NCBI RefSeq assembly: GCF_000300975.2
Contig: NZ_AEEC02000015.1
Coordinates: forward strand, 56,885 to 120,884
Length of the DNA: 64,000 nt
Origin: Herbaspirillum frisingense GSF30
GTDB taxonomy: Bacteria > Pseudomonadota > Gammaproteobacteria > Burkholderiales > Burkholderiaceae_D
Direction of reading: 5' to 3'
Part shown: positions 37,560 to 47,641 of the stretch, one piece after another
Position numbering within the stretch: the first letter of the stretch is position 1
Layout: every line of letters starts with the position of its first letter
Notes under the pieces: model-generated
Databases searched by the model: none
What the model saw: the letters and a program-made list of their open reading frames with translations, nothing else
What the model was told of the DNA's origin: nothing
Program-made: the position numbers and the translations under genes

Positions 37560-38627
37560 ATGATTTTAGTGACTGGCGGTGCAGGATTCATCGGATCCAA
37601 TTTTGTCGTTGAGTGGGTCGGCCATACGGGCGAGCCTGTGGTCAACCTCGATTTGCTGACGTATGCTGGCAATCTCCAGAACCTGGATTCATTGCAAGGG
37701 AACGCGGCCCATATCTTCATTCAGGGTGATATCGGCGACCGTCAACTGGTCGCCGATCTGCTCAAGCAGCACCGCCCGCGTGCGGTCGTCAACTTTGCAG
37801 CAGAGAGCCACGTGGACCGCTCCATTCACGGCCCGGAGGCCTTCGTGCAGACCAATGTGCTGGGCACCTTCAACCTGCTGGAATCCGTGCGCGAGTACTG
37901 GAGCCAGCTTGATGAGGCGGAGCACCGGCAATTCCGTTTCCTGCACGTTTCCACCGATGAAGTCTACGGTTCGCTGGCTCTGCAGGCACCGGCCTTCACC
38001 GAGACCAACCGTTACGAGCCCAACAGTCCCTATTCGGCGACCAAGGCCGCCAGCGACCATCTGGTACGCGCCTATCATCATACCTACGGGCTACCGGTGC
38101 TCACGACCAATTGCTCCAACAACTACGGTCCGTATCACTTCCCTGAAAAGCTGATCCCGCTGATGATCGTCAATGCCTTGGACGGCAAGTCCCTACCGGT
38201 CTACGGCGATGGCCGCCAGATCCGCGATTGGCTCTACGTCAAGGATCACTGCAGCGCCATTCGCCGCGTGCTGGAAGCGGGCACACCGGGCGAGGTCTAC
38301 AACGTCGGGGGCTGGAACGAAAAGGCCAACATCGATATCGTCAATACCGTCTGCGCCTTGCTGGACGAATTGCGTCCGCGTGAGGACGGACAGAGCTATG
38401 CTGGCCAGATCACTTATGTGACTGATCGTCCGGGCCATGACCGCCGCTATGCCATCGATGCCGGCAAGATCGAGCGCGAACTTGGCTGGAAGCCGGCCGA
38501 GACCTTCGAGACAGGCATTCGCAAGACCGTTCAATGGTATCTGTCCAACCAGGAGTGGGTGGCCAACGTCCGTTCCGGCAGCTACCGCGAATGGCTGGAA
38601 ACCAATTACGCTGCACGCCAGGCATGA
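37560..38627 (+). CDS. rfbB: dTDP-glucose 4,6-dehydratase
   Basis: A 355-residue extended SDR enzyme and the first of four dTDP-L-rhamnose genes. It has the nucleotide-binding motif [13 protein letters not shown], the catalytic [10 protein letters not shown], and Y-x3-K in [13 protein letters not shown]. It dehydrates dTDP-glucose to the 4-keto-6-deoxy sugar. The ATG at 37560 (AGGA five bases earlier) is chosen over an in-frame GTG at 37536. Its stop overlaps rfbD (ATGA). Confidence 0.96.
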   Translation: MILVTGGAGFIGSNFVVEWVGHTGEPVVNLDLLTYAGNLQNLDSLQGNAAHIFIQGDIGDRQLVADLLKQHRPRAVVNFAAESHVDRSIHGPEAFVQTNVLGTFNLLESVREYWSQLDEAEHRQFRFLHVSTDEVYGSLALQAPAFTETNRYEPNSPYSATKAASDHLVRAYHHTYGLPVLTTNCSNNYGPYHFPEKLIPLMIVNALDGKSLPVYGDGRQIRDWLYVKDHCSAIRRVLEAGTPGEVYNVGGWNEKANIDIVNTVCALLDELRPREDGQSYAGQITYVTDRPGHDRRYAIDAGKIERELGWKPAETFETGIRKTVQWYLSNQEWVANVRSGSYREWLETNYAARQA

Positions 38628-39514
38628 AGATCCTGCTCTTCGGCTGCAATGGACAGCTCGGTTGGGAACTGCAGCGCAGTCTGGCGCCGCTGGGCCAGCT
38701 CATCTCCTTGAGCGCCTGCAGCGAGCAGTACTGCGGGGACCTTGCTGACATGGCCGGAATCAGCCGCACCATCGCGGCACTGCGTCCGGATGTGGTGGTC
38801 AATGCGGCTGCGTATACGGCCGTGGACAAGGCGCAGTCCGAACCCGAGCGCGCGCACCTGGTCAACGCCGAGGCCCCGGGGGCCATGGCATTGGCCGCTG
38901 CGCAGTGCGGCGCTCTGCTGGTGCATTACTCCACCGATTACGTCTTTGACGGGAGCGGCGAACACGCGCGCAAGGAAGACGAGGCCACCGGCCCGCTCAA
39001 CGTCTACGGCCGTACCAAGCTCGAAGGCGAGCAGGCCATCGTTGCCAGCGGCTGTGCGCATCTGATCTTCCGTACCAGCTGGGTCTATGCCGCACGCGGT
39101 GGCAATTTTGCCAAGACCATGCTGCGGCTCGGCGCCCAGCGCGACGAGCTCAATGTCATCGACGACCAGACTGGGGCCCCCACCGGCGCTGAACTGCTGG
39201 CCGATGCCAGCGCGCATGCCATCGTCCAGACCCTGGCCCACCCTGAGCGCCAGGGCCTTTATCATCTGGCCGCTTCGGGACAGACCACGTGGTTCGCCTA
39301 TGCTCGCAAGGTGTTCGCCCTGGCGGGGCAACTGGGGGGCCTTTCCGGGCCGGCCCGGCTGGTCCCCATCCCCACCAGCGCCTACCCCACACAGGCTGCG
39401 CGGCCCCTCAATTCCCGCCTGGACTGCAGCAAGTTCCAAGCCGCTTTCGGACTGATCCTGCCGGACTGGCAGAACGGTGTCGAGCGCATGATGAAAGAAC
39501 TCCATGAACACTAA
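38624..39514 (+). CDS. rfbD: dTDP-4-dehydrorhamnose reductase
   Basis: A 296-residue SDR enzyme that performs the last step to dTDP-L-rhamnose. The glycine motif [12 protein letters not shown], the active-site [11 protein letters not shown] and [13 protein letters not shown] are present. It overlaps rfbB by four bases at the start and rfbA by eleven at the end, so the operon is tightly coupled. Confidence 0.95.
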   Translation: MKILLFGCNGQLGWELQRSLAPLGQLISLSACSEQYCGDLADMAGISRTIAALRPDVVVNAAAYTAVDKAQSEPERAHLVNAEAPGAMALAAAQCGALLVHYSTDYVFDGSGEHARKEDEATGPLNVYGRTKLEGEQAIVASGCAHLIFRTSWVYAARGGNFAKTMLRLGAQRDELNVIDDQTGAPTGAELLADASAHAIVQTLAHPERQGLYHLAASGQTTWFAYARKVFALAGQLGGLSGPARLVPIPTSAYPTQAARPLNSRLDCSKFQAAFGLILPDWQNGVERMMKELHEH

Positions 39515-40406
39515 ATCCAACGTTTCCCGCAAGGGCATCATCCTGGCTGGCGGCTCGGGTACACGCCTGCATCCGGTGACCATGGCCGTCTCCAAGCAAT
39601 TGCTGCCGGTCTACGACAAGCCGATGATCTACTACCCGCTCAGCACGCTGATGCTGGCCGGTATCCGTGACATCCTCATCATCACTACGCCGGAGGAGGC
39701 ATTGCGCTTCCAGACGCTGCTGGGCGACGGCGCCGGCTGGGGAATGAACATCAGCTATGCGCAGCAACCCAGCCCGGATGGCTTGGCGCAAGCCTTCATC
39801 ATTGGGCGCGACTTCATCGGCAATTCACCCTCGGCGCTGGTACTGGGTGACAATATCTTCTACGGACACGATCTGCAGTCCAAGTTGGACCAGGCGTGCA
39901 ACCGTACCGATGGGGCGACCGTGTTTGCCTATCATGTTCATGATCCAGAGCGTTACGGCGTGGTCGCCTTCGACGCCGAAGGCCGTGCCACCAGCCTCGA
40001 AGAAAAGCCCGTCAAGCCCAAGAGCAGGTACGCTGTGACGGGCCTGTATTTCTATGACAACCAGGTCTGTGACATCGCAGCCGATATCAAGCCTTCGGCA
40101 CGCGGCGAGCTTGAAATCACCGACGTCAACCGCTTCTATCTCGAACGTGGCGAGCTCAACGTGGAGATGATGGGACGCGGCTACGCGTGGCTGGATACCG
40201 GCACCCATGAGAGCCTGATCGAGGCCAGCAACTTCATCCAGACCATCGAGCATCGCCAGGGACTGAAAGTGGCATGCCCGGAAGAGATCGCCTATCGTAT
40301 GGGCTACATCGACGCCCAGCAGTTGCAGAAGCTGGCGGCGCCGCTGGTCAAGAGCGGTTATGGACTCTATCTTCAACGGCTGTGCGATCAGGGGGATGCG
40401 TCGTGA
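39504..40406 (+). CDS. rfbA: Glucose-1-phosphate thymidylyltransferase
   Basis: A 300-residue nucleotidyltransferase that makes dTDP-glucose. The pyrophosphorylase signature [20 protein letters not shown], the substrate region [12 protein letters not shown] and [10 protein letters not shown] are seen. It is typical in length. It lies third in the rfbBDAC order and shares four bases with rfbC. Confidence 0.96.
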   Translation: MNTKSNVSRKGIILAGGSGTRLHPVTMAVSKQLLPVYDKPMIYYPLSTLMLAGIRDILIITTPEEALRFQTLLGDGAGWGMNISYAQQPSPDGLAQAFIIGRDFIGNSPSALVLGDNIFYGHDLQSKLDQACNRTDGATVFAYHVHDPERYGVVAFDAEGRATSLEEKPVKPKSRYAVTGLYFYDNQVCDIAADIKPSARGELEITDVNRFYLERGELNVEMMGRGYAWLDTGTHESLIEASNFIQTIEHRQGLKVACPEEIAYRMGYIDAQQLQKLAAPLVKSGYGLYLQRLCDQGDAS

Positions 40407-40951
40407 ACGCCATACGGACAGACCTGGAAGGGGTACTGATCATCGAGCCCAAGGTGTTTGGCGACGATCGCGGATTCTTCTTTGAGAGCTTCAATCAGCG
40501 GCGCTTCAATGAGTTGATCGGCCGCGAGGTGGAATTCGTCCAGGATAACCACAGCAAGTCGGCTTATGGCGTCGTGCGCGGCCTGCATTACCAGATCCGC
40601 CAGGCGCAAGGGAAGCTGGTGCGCGTTACCGCAGGATGCGTCCAGGATGTGGCCGTGGATCTTCGCAAGTCCTCTCCCACCTTCGGCAAGCATTTCTGCG
40701 CCGAACTGAGTGCCGAGAACAAACGCATGCTGTGGATCCCGGAAGGGTTTGCCCACGGCTTCCGCGTGATGTCGGAAACGGCAGAATTCCTGTACAAGAC
40801 CACAGATTACTGGGCGCCCGAGCATGAGCGCAGCATTGCGTGGGATGATCCCGAGCTGGCCATTGACTGGGTGATTGCCAAGGATCAAGCCAAGCTTTCG
40901 CCGAAGGATCTGGCAGGCGTAGCCTTCGCCAGCGCCGACTATTTCGACTGA
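40403..40951 (+). CDS. rfbC: dTDP-4-dehydrorhamnose 3,5-epimerase
   Basis: A 182-residue cupin-fold epimerase with [11 protein letters not shown] (catalytic His) and [10 protein letters not shown]. It begins with GTG at 40403, overlapping the rfbA stop (GTGA) and preceded by GGGGGA; no ATG fits. It completes the dTDP-L-rhamnose set, so rhamnose is very likely part of the surface glycan made by the neighbouring cluster. Confidence 0.95.
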   Translation: MNAIRTDLEGVLIIEPKVFGDDRGFFFESFNQRRFNELIGREVEFVQDNHSKSAYGVVRGLHYQIRQAQGKLVRVTAGCVQDVAVDLRKSSPTFGKHFCAELSAENKRMLWIPEGFAHGFRVMSETAEFLYKTTDYWAPEHERSIAWDDPELAIDWVIAKDQAKLSPKDLAGVAFASADYFD

Positions 40952-40990
40952 GCCGGGTTGCAGGCAAGGGGCGACCCGCGTGATCTGGTT

Positions 40991-41011
40991 GAGCGGGTAT
41001 TTTTCCCGCTC
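40991..41011. terminator. Hairpin between convergent rfbC and the WbpM-like gene
   Basis: GAGCGGG (40991-40997) and CCCGCTC (41005-41011) form a 7-base-pair stem with loop TATTTTT. There is no T-run after the stem on either strand. The position in the 80-base convergent gap makes a terminator role plausible, but weak. Confidence 0.45.
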
Positions 41012-41031
41012 CAGCTCCGTCTCAATGCTCC

Positions 41032-43017
41032 TCAGGTGCCGCGCTGTAGTTCCGTTTCCTGTTCCATGTAGACCCAGTCCACGATTTCGTCGCTGGGCGT
41101 GTACCCGGACACCAGGCGTTGCATGATCGTGCGGATTGCGTTGACGTCGTTGGCTGACAAGGCCGCCATCAGTTCCCGTAGTCTCTCCTGCAAGGCAGGC
41201 CAAGGCATGAAGTCCTCATGGGCTTTCATGATGCGAGGATGAGGCGTGGTTTCCGAATCCTCGCCGATCAACAATTCCTCATAGAGTTTCTCCCCATGCC
41301 GCAGGCCGGTGATCTGTATCTCGATGTCGCCATCGGGGTTGACTTCGTCGCGCACGGTCAGCCCTGACAATTCGATCATGCGGCGTGCCAGATCGATGAT
41401 CTTAACTGGCTGTCCCATGTCCAGAAGGAAGACATCGCCGCCCTTGGCCATCGCACCCGCCTGGATGACCAGCTGAGCAGCCTCGGGAATGGTCATGAAG
41501 TAGCGTGTGATATCGGTATGGGTCAGCGTGATCGCTTCACCATTGCGGATCTGCTGCCTGAACTTGGGAACGACCGATCCGGACGAGCCCAGCACATTGC
41601 CGAAACGCACCATGGAAATCCGCGTGGCTGGCTGGGTCGAGGCAAGCGCCTGCAGGGCCATTTCCGCCAGCCGTTTGCTGGCACCCATGATGTTGGTCGG
41701 GCGAACGGCCTTGTCTGTACTAACCAGAACGAAATGCGCGACCTCATTTTCGATCGCGGCCCGGGCCGTGCGCAGCGTCCCCAGCAGATTGTTCTTGATG
41801 CCCTCCGCCGGATTGTGCTCGACCAGTGGAACGTGCTTGTAAGCTGCGGCGTGATAGACCGTATGGGGATGCCAGGTGGAGAGGATTTCGCCCAGCCGTT
41901 CTTCATCCTGCACGGAGGCCAGCAGCGGCACCAAGGCGATGTCCCGGCCATCCAGTTGTGCTTCCAGTTCCTGATGGATGGCGTAGAGCCCGTATTCGTT
42001 CTGTTCGATGAGCAGCAGCTTGACCGGAGAGACCGCCAGGATCTGCCGGCACAGCTCGCTGCCGATCGATCCTCCCGCGCCGGTCACCAGGACCACCTTG
42101 CCGGTGATGTTCTTGGCCAGCAAAAGATGGTTGGGCAGGACGGGCTCGCGGCCCAGCAGGTCGTCGATGTCGAGTTCTCGCAGGTCGGAGACGCTGATCC
42201 TTCCGCGCGCCAGGTCCATGACGCTGGGCAGCGTGCGCACCGAAACGTGCGCGCTGCGGATGTCGCTCAGAATCGCGTTGCGTCGCGTCCGGTTGATGTT
42301 GGGCATGGCCAGGAGGACGTCGTTGATCTTCAGCGTCTCCACCAGCCCCGCCAGGTCGGCCGGATTGTAGATGGGCAGGCCGTTGAGGACATGGCCGTGC
42401 AGCCGGTCATCGTCATCCAGGAAACCCGCCACCTGCATTTCGTGGCTGTTGGTCAGGGCGCCTGCCAGCTGGCGTCCGGCTTCGCCGGCACCATAGATCA
42501 TGACCTTGGGACGGGCGGCATGCTTGAGGATGCGAAGATACTGATCACTCAACCAGACCCGCGCAAGCGCCCGTGATGCGCCCACCATGAACAGCAGCAG
42601 GATGGGCTGGATGATGCCCACCGTGCGCGGCACGCCATTGATGCCGATGATCGTAAAGATCGAGAAGTACAGCACGCCATAGACGCCGACCGCGCGGCCA
42701 ACCGTTTGCAGCGCAGGCAGGCCGCTGTAGCGGAAGATCGCACGGTACAGGCCGGAGACGATGAAGATCGGCAAAGCAATGAGGCAGGCAGCCACCGCGG
42801 CCAGCAGCAGGCCTGTGCCCCATTCGGACTCTCGCGTGATACTGATGAATTCACCCAGCCGCAGGTAGAAGCTCAGCCATGCGGTGAACAGGCAAAGACT
42901 GAGGTCGATGGTCAGCGCGACGATGCGCTTGACGGGGCGGGGCAGGGCCAATGCCGGGCGGGCCAGCGCCGAGCAGGCACGGCGCCAGCTGCGACGAAGA
43001 AAGCGTGCTTGGTTCAT
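41032..43017 (-). CDS. WbpM/FlaA1-family nucleoside-diphosphate-sugar 4,6-dehydratase (membrane-bound)
   Basis: A 661-residue protein. The N-terminal about 150 residues hold four to five membrane segments. A CoA-binding-like Rossmann domain follows (VMIYGAGEAGRQLAGAL), then the SDR catalytic domain (VLVTGAGGSIGSELCRQI). The catalytic region reads STDKAVRPTNIMGASKRLAEM, the WbpM-type variant that lacks the usual Tyr. It probably converts UDP-GlcNAc to the 4-keto-6-deoxy form for QuiNAc/FucNAc-type sugars. It overlaps the priming transferase gene by four bases and is the last gene of the long minus-strand operon. Confidence 0.92.
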   Translation of the reverse strand: MNQARFLRRSWRRACSALARPALALPRPVKRIVALTIDLSLCLFTAWLSFYLRLGEFISITRESEWGTGLLLAAVAACLIALPIFIVSGLYRAIFRYSGLPALQTVGRAVGVYGVLYFSIFTIIGINGVPRTVGIIQPILLLFMVGASRALARVWLSDQYLRILKHAARPKVMIYGAGEAGRQLAGALTNSHEMQVAGFLDDDDRLHGHVLNGLPIYNPADLAGLVETLKINDVLLAMPNINRTRRNAILSDIRSAHVSVRTLPSVMDLARGRISVSDLRELDIDDLLGREPVLPNHLLLAKNITGKVVLVTGAGGSIGSELCRQILAVSPVKLLLIEQNEYGLYAIHQELEAQLDGRDIALVPLLASVQDEERLGEILSTWHPHTVYHAAAYKHVPLVEHNPAEGIKNNLLGTLRTARAAIENEVAHFVLVSTDKAVRPTNIMGASKRLAEMALQALASTQPATRISMVRFGNVLGSSGSVVPKFRQQIRNGEAITLTHTDITRYFMTIPEAAQLVIQAGAMAKGGDVFLLDMGQPVKIIDLARRMIELSGLTVRDEVNPDGDIEIQITGLRHGEKLYEELLIGEDSETTPHPRIMKAHEDFMPWPALQERLRELMAALSANDVNAIRTIMQRLVSGYTPSDEIVDWVYMEQETELQRGT

Positions 43018-43571
43018 GGCGCTTTGATCCTGTCCCCACGACCCGAGCCCGTTGCGGTCTGGACGATGAATTTGATGTAATGGGCCAAGTTCATCTCAGC
43101 GAGCATGCGCGCATCGATTTCTGCCAGCAGACGGGGTGTCGACATGTCGACACCCTTGACCTGCGCTAGACCAGTGATGCCGGGCCGGGCATCGAATACC
43201 CGCCGCTGTGCGCGTTCGGCAATCAGCTCGGTCTGGTTGAACAGGCAGGGGCGCGGCCCGACAAGACTCATTTCTCCTGTCAATACGTTCCACAACTGTG
43301 GCAGCTCATCGAGCTTGGTACGCCTGAGCATGCTGCCTATGCGGGTGACCGAGGCGGGGCTGGCCAGATGGGTCGCCATCGACTGGGTATCGGGCTTCAT
43401 GGTCCGGAACTTGACTAGGACGAACGGCCGCTGGTGCCGCCCCACCCGGGTCTGGCGGAACAGCGGCGACCCGGTATCGAACAGGCCCAAGACGAACAGC
43501 AGTACCAGCAGGGGCGAAGTCAGCAACAAGCCGAGCAACGAGAAGAGAATGTCCAGCATGCGCAGCATCAT
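43014..43571 (-). CDS. Priming sugar transferase (polyprenyl-phosphate sugar-1-phosphate transferase)
   Basis: A 185-residue monotopic transferase of the bacterial sugar transferase family (PglC/WcaJ catalytic core only). It has an N-terminal reentrant hydrophobic helix (ILFSLLGLLLTSPLLVLLFVLG), then VKFRTMKPD, RRTKLDELPQLWNVL and GEMSLVGPRPCL. It loads the first sugar phosphate onto undecaprenyl phosphate and so starts the repeat unit. The adjacent WbpM-like gene suggests a 6-deoxy-HexNAc as first sugar (inference). Confidence 0.92.
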   Translation of the reverse strand: MMLRMLDILFSLLGLLLTSPLLVLLFVLGLFDTGSPLFRQTRVGRHQRPFVLVKFRTMKPDTQSMATHLASPASVTRIGSMLRRTKLDELPQLWNVLTGEMSLVGPRPCLFNQTELIAERAQRRVFDARPGITGLAQVKGVDMSTPRLLAEIDARMLAEMNLAHYIKFIVQTATGSGRGDRIKAP

Positions 43572-43700
43572 TGCGATACTCCTGTGCTGTCGTTTGGTCC
43601 GATGGGCTCCACTTGACAGAAATTGACTTGCACGTCTTTTCCTTTTTTATGTATGACTCGATGGTGTGCAGTTGTCGTTTTGCATGACGGCGATGGCCGA

Positions 43701-44846
43701 TCAACGCGTTCCAGGGGATGACAGGCCCGCATATAAAGCAAGAGTCTGTTCCTTAACCAGCGCGGATGCAAATTCGGTCTCGATCCGTTCACGGCCGCGC
43801 CTGCCCATGGTCACACGCAGCGCCGGTTCCTCCAGCAGTCTGCGCAAGGCCGCGGCCAGCGCTGGGGCGTCGGCGGCGGGGACCAGGAGTCCGTTGTCGC
43901 TGTCGCGTACCGCTTCGCGGCAGCCTTCGACATCGGTTGTCACGCAGGGCAGGGCGCATGCCATGGCTTCCAGCAACGCCTTGGGCAAGCCTTCCCGATA
44001 CGAAGGTAGACAGGCGATACTGGCCTGGGCAAGAACGGCATGCATATCTTCCTGGAAACCCCAGAATTCGACAACGCCTTCCTGTTTCCATGTGTCCAGT
44101 GTCTGCAGGTCCACCGAGGAACGATTGCCGGGATCGCGCTCGCCGGCCACGATAAAACGTGCCACGACGCCTTGTTCACGCAGCAGGCGTGCGGCCTGCA
44201 CGAATTCTCCGAGGCCTTTGTCCCATAGCAGGCGGGCGCTCATGACGACCATCGGCGGCAGACTTGGCACGCCGGGGCGATACTGGCGGGGATCAACACC
44301 GGCGCCACGGATCAGCACGGCATCGGCAGCATTGACCAGGCGGGTGGTCACGAAGCGCTTGAGGTCATCGCCGTTTTCGAACACAACCTTGCTACCCCCG
44401 GGGTTGAGCAGCAGCTTGAGCAGCATGTGCAACACCGGCCTCAATGCTTTGGCTTTCCAGCTTTGGGCAATGAGCACATACCCACCGCCGACGACGGCGT
44501 TGACGATGTGCTTCACACCGCCCAGGCGCGCCGCCAGGCTGCCAAGGAGGATGGGCTTGAGCGCGACATGGTGCACCAGGGCAGGCCTCTCGCGACGATA
44601 GATGCGTATCAACGCCAGCAGCGTCTTTGCAGCCTCCAGCGGATTGAGGCTGCGGCGGTCGATATCCAGTGCGATCAGGCGCAGACCTGCTGCTTCAATG
44701 CGTGGTCCATGCCGGTCGACATGGGTGAGTACGATGACCTCGAAGCCGGCTTCACGCGCGGCGATTGCGCGTTCCAGGAAATGAGAGCAGAAAAACCAGT
44801 CGACGGCAACGAAGAAGAGCAGCTTGGGCTTTGTTCCCTGGTGCAT
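43701..44846 (-). CDS. Glycosyltransferase family 4 protein
   Basis: A 381-residue GT-B glycosyltransferase. The C-terminal donor-binding part has the E-x7-E element in REGLPKALLEAMACALP. The N-terminal LLFFVAVDWFFCSHFLERA is typical of WbpH/PglA-like enzymes. It adds a sugar to the lipid-linked repeat. Its start overlaps the stop of the upstream GT2 gene by one base. Donor and linkage cannot be told. Confidence 0.9.
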   Translation of the reverse strand: MHQGTKPKLLFFVAVDWFFCSHFLERAIAAREAGFEVIVLTHVDRHGPRIEAAGLRLIALDIDRRSLNPLEAAKTLLALIRIYRRERPALVHHVALKPILLGSLAARLGGVKHIVNAVVGGGYVLIAQSWKAKALRPVLHMLLKLLLNPGGSKVVFENGDDLKRFVTTRLVNAADAVLIRGAGVDPRQYRPGVPSLPPMVVMSARLLWDKGLGEFVQAARLLREQGVVARFIVAGERDPGNRSSVDLQTLDTWKQEGVVEFWGFQEDMHAVLAQASIACLPSYREGLPKALLEAMACALPCVTTDVEGCREAVRDSDNGLLVPAADAPALAAALRRLLEEPALRVTMGRRGRERIETEFASALVKEQTLALYAGLSSPGTR

Positions 44847-45679
44847 CAGCGCTCCCTTTCCTGCTTCTCCGGGCCTTGCCTGTAGGCAGCACCGCGCGGC
44901 AGGAAGCGCTTGCAGACGGCCTTCCCCAAGGCGATCATCAGGCCCTGCAATGTGTACCAGCCGGGCTTGGACAAGAATTCACGCAACCAATGTGCACTGA
45001 CTTCGGCGTAGCCGGCACCACTGCTGATGGACTGGCTGTCATGGAGACGGTAGGACAGCAGCACGTCTGGGAGGTTGGCCATGCGTGCTCCGTGGCGGCT
45101 CGCTCGCAACCACAGATCGGTATCTTCGGAGTGAAAACCGCCCAGGTAGCCGCGCATCTCCAGCAGGAACTGCCGACGGATGGCTACAGCGGGGTGGCAG
45201 AAAACAGTCCGTCTTTTTAACGCAGCCACAATCTGCTCCCGGCTTTCCGGAAACTGCATCAATCCGACTTGGTGGCCATGGCCATCGATCAGGGATACCG
45301 CAGAGCCGAGGATGTCGAGCGGATCGTTTGCCAGGTGCGCACGTAAGGTGGCAATACGGGTCGGGGCGCAGACATCATCGGCGTCCATACGCACCAAGTA
45401 CTGTCCGTGCGCCATGTCGGCAAGCACATTCAGGTTGAAAGCCAGCTGTCCGATGCTGGTCCGGATCAATCGGATACGCGGGTCGCCGCGGCCTACGGCT
45501 TGCAGTTGCTCCCAGAATTCGTCGCTGCAGGCATTGGCCGCGATCAGGAATTCGAAATCCCCATCGCTCTGTTCCAGTACGCTGTCGATGGCGTGTTGCA
45601 ACCAGGGATTGGCGCGATGTACGCACAGGATGACCGAGAGGCTGGGCCCCTGCGGGCAGTGGGAGCTACCTCTGTTCAT
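44846..45679 (-). CDS. Glycosyltransferase family 2 protein
   Basis: A 277-residue GT-A transferase. The nucleotide-binding start is LSVILCVHRANPWLQHAIDSVLEQS, the metal motif lies in YLVRMDADDVC (DxD-like), and the acceptor side includes GGFHSEDTDLWLRA. The ATG at 45679 gives a sensible N-terminus; the open frame extends farther left without homology. It is part of the polysaccharide operon. The donor is unknown. Confidence 0.88.
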   Translation of the reverse strand: MNRGSSHCPQGPSLSVILCVHRANPWLQHAIDSVLEQSDGDFEFLIAANACSDEFWEQLQAVGRGDPRIRLIRTSIGQLAFNLNVLADMAHGQYLVRMDADDVCAPTRIATLRAHLANDPLDILGSAVSLIDGHGHQVGLMQFPESREQIVAALKRRTVFCHPAVAIRRQFLLEMRGYLGGFHSEDTDLWLRASRHGARMANLPDVLLSYRLHDSQSISSGAGYAEVSAHWLREFLSKPGWYTLQGLMIALGKAVCKRFLPRGAAYRQGPEKQERER

Positions 45680-45695
45680 GGCGGAATCCGTTGTT

Positions 45696-46706
45696 TCAGC
45701 GGGAGCCGGACTTGGCCGGGCCCAAGCGCGCGTACACCTGCTTGAGCGCACGGCGGATGAAGCCGGGTACGTATGGATAGAGCCGGTAGAAGATCTTGCG
45801 CGCCAGCAGCTTCGGGTCACGCAGCAAGTTCCAGAAGGTGTAACGCTTCTTCAATAGAATGGTGAAATAGCCATCTTGCCCCGGCGCCTCTTGCGGGGGT
45901 GTTACGCCGTAGCGGGAGAAGTCAGCCAGCTTGCGCATCCGGAAGCGCTTGAAAAGAATCAGCCAGCCCTGTTTGACCAGAGGATTTTCCTGCTGCTGCG
46001 GCGAAAATTTGCGGAAGAAGGCCATCGCCTCGCCCAGTTCGACTTCACCATTGTCGCGGCAGATTTCAGTCACCTGGTGCCCTGCGTTGGTGGGTGTGGT
46101 GATGAGGGCTTCGGTCGTAAAGGCGAAGCGCCGGTTATTCATCAGCATGCGGTAGTAGTAGTCGACATCGACCAGCCACTTCATCTGGCGGTCATAGTCC
46201 AAGCTCGCGGACCGTCGGCAGATGGTGGCGCTGGGCGCGCCGATGCAGTTGCCCACGAAGAGGCTGGCCGGATCTTCCGCGAGATCGGCCAACTGGCGGT
46301 CACTGGCGCAATGGATGCGCTGCATGTTCACATCGATATGGTTGACCAGGGTCGCGCAAAATCCGAAGTCCGCGTGTGGAGCATCGTCGAGCAACTTGAC
46401 GAACAGGCGTAATGCATCCGGGCGGATGAAATGATCGTCGTGATGCAGGATCTTGACATAGTCGCCTTGCGCCAGCCGCAGCGCGGCGTTCCAGTTCTCG
46501 GGTGAACCGAGGGCGGGCGAATTGCGGACATAGCGCAGCCTGCCCCCAAAATCGAAGCTCGCCAGCAGATCGCATACGCTGTCGTCGGGAGAATCGTCGG
46601 TGACGATGACTTCGAAGTCCTGAAAATCCTGGGTCAGCAAGGATTGCAGGGTTTCACGCAGGTACTCGACCTGGCGATAAGCGGGAATGCAGATGGAGAC
46701 TTTCAC
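45696..46706 (-). CDS. Glycosyltransferase family 2 protein
   Basis: A 336-residue GT-A transferase starting with GTG at 46706, which overlaps the stop of the preceding gene (GTGA). It has VSICIPAYRQVEYLRETLQSLL, the DDS/HHDD metal region YVKILHHDDHF, and the catalytic-side WLVDVDYYYRML. A long, basic C-terminal tail (RKIFYRLYPYVPGFIRRALKQ) probably associates with the membrane. The sugar donor is unknown. Confidence 0.87.
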   Translation of the reverse strand: MKVSICIPAYRQVEYLRETLQSLLTQDFQDFEVIVTDDSPDDSVCDLLASFDFGGRLRYVRNSPALGSPENWNAALRLAQGDYVKILHHDDHFIRPDALRLFVKLLDDAPHADFGFCATLVNHIDVNMQRIHCASDRQLADLAEDPASLFVGNCIGAPSATICRRSASLDYDRQMKWLVDVDYYYRMLMNNRRFAFTTEALITTPTNAGHQVTEICRDNGEVELGEAMAFFRKFSPQQQENPLVKQGWLILFKRFRMRKLADFSRYGVTPPQEAPGQDGYFTILLKKRYTFWNLLRDPKLLARKIFYRLYPYVPGFIRRALKQVYARLGPAKSGSR

Positions 46707-47641
46707 AGCAAACGCTCCAGGAGTCGAATCAATTTGCGGATGACGCGCTCGCGCAGGGATCTGCGCGCAACGGTCGGGGAGGGGGCGGCCGGTTGGTCCT
46801 GTACTGCTGCCCCGGGCACTGGCAAGCCGAAATAGTCGTTGCCCCACCAGACCGAAGCAGCAAGGGTAGCCTTGCGGTTTTCGACGATCGCCTTGCAGCG
46901 CGCCCATGCTTCACGGTTGAGCCGCTCACGGTCTTGCCTTCCGGCTGAATCCATCAGCGACAGATTGGTGTTTCCACCGACGGTACTGACATGATAGGTG
47001 GCAGTGAATTCTTCGACCACGGCCGGTTCATGATAAAAGGCCAGCCGCAACAGGAAGTCCCAGTCTTCAGAGCGATCCAGTTCCTCGTGGAAAGGCCGCT
47101 CGGTCAGGGCCGAACGTAGCTGGCTCCTGTCGATGAGAAAACTGTGGATAGGCAGAAAGTTCTCGCTCCACAGTGACTTGAGTGAAAAGGCATGGCGTCG
47201 GAAGGGGGTACTTTCACTGACGATTTCCAGGTCCGCATTTTCCTTGCGCAAGGTCACCTGCGCATAAGCCCAGGTTTTACCGGTGGCCTGCAAAGCAGCC
47301 AGCAGCAGGCTAACGTGATTGGGCGCGAGCGTGTCATCATCATCTAGGAACCCGAGATGGCGGCCGCTGGCCTGTGCCCAACCGATATTGAGGTTCTCGG
47401 CGCGACGGTCGCCGCTGGCGGGGTTGCGCACCACCTTGACATCGATGTCGGCGAATTCCGCTGGAAGCTTCTGCAGATCTTCCCATTGCGTATTCTCCGC
47501 GCCCTGGTAGACCACGACCACTTCGAGTGGGCGCCAGTCATTGGCGGCAACGCTTGCGATCGCACGGCGGATTTCGCGAGGACGCCCGCCCACCGTTCGC
47601 ATCACGAAGCTGACCAGCCCCGATTGTTGGGCATGGATCAT
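46703..47641 (-). CDS. Glycosyltransferase family 2 protein
   Basis: A 312-residue GT-A transferase. The start LVSFVMRTVGGRPREIRRAIASV and the metal motif LGFLDDDDTLAPNH are followed by the acceptor region DRSEDWDFLLRLAF. The ATG at 47641 overlaps the previous stop (ATGA) and is preceded by AAGGAG. A GTG at 47671 is less likely. The tail is arginine/leucine-rich (RERVIRKLIRLLERLL). Confidence 0.87.
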   Translation of the reverse strand: MIHAQQSGLVSFVMRTVGGRPREIRRAIASVAANDWRPLEVVVVYQGAENTQWEDLQKLPAEFADIDVKVVRNPASGDRRAENLNIGWAQASGRHLGFLDDDDTLAPNHVSLLLAALQATGKTWAYAQVTLRKENADLEIVSESTPFRRHAFSLKSLWSENFLPIHSFLIDRSQLRSALTERPFHEELDRSEDWDFLLRLAFYHEPAVVEEFTATYHVSTVGGNTNLSLMDSAGRQDRERLNREAWARCKAIVENRKATLAASVWWGNDYFGLPVPGAAVQDQPAAPSPTVARRSLRERVIRKLIRLLERLL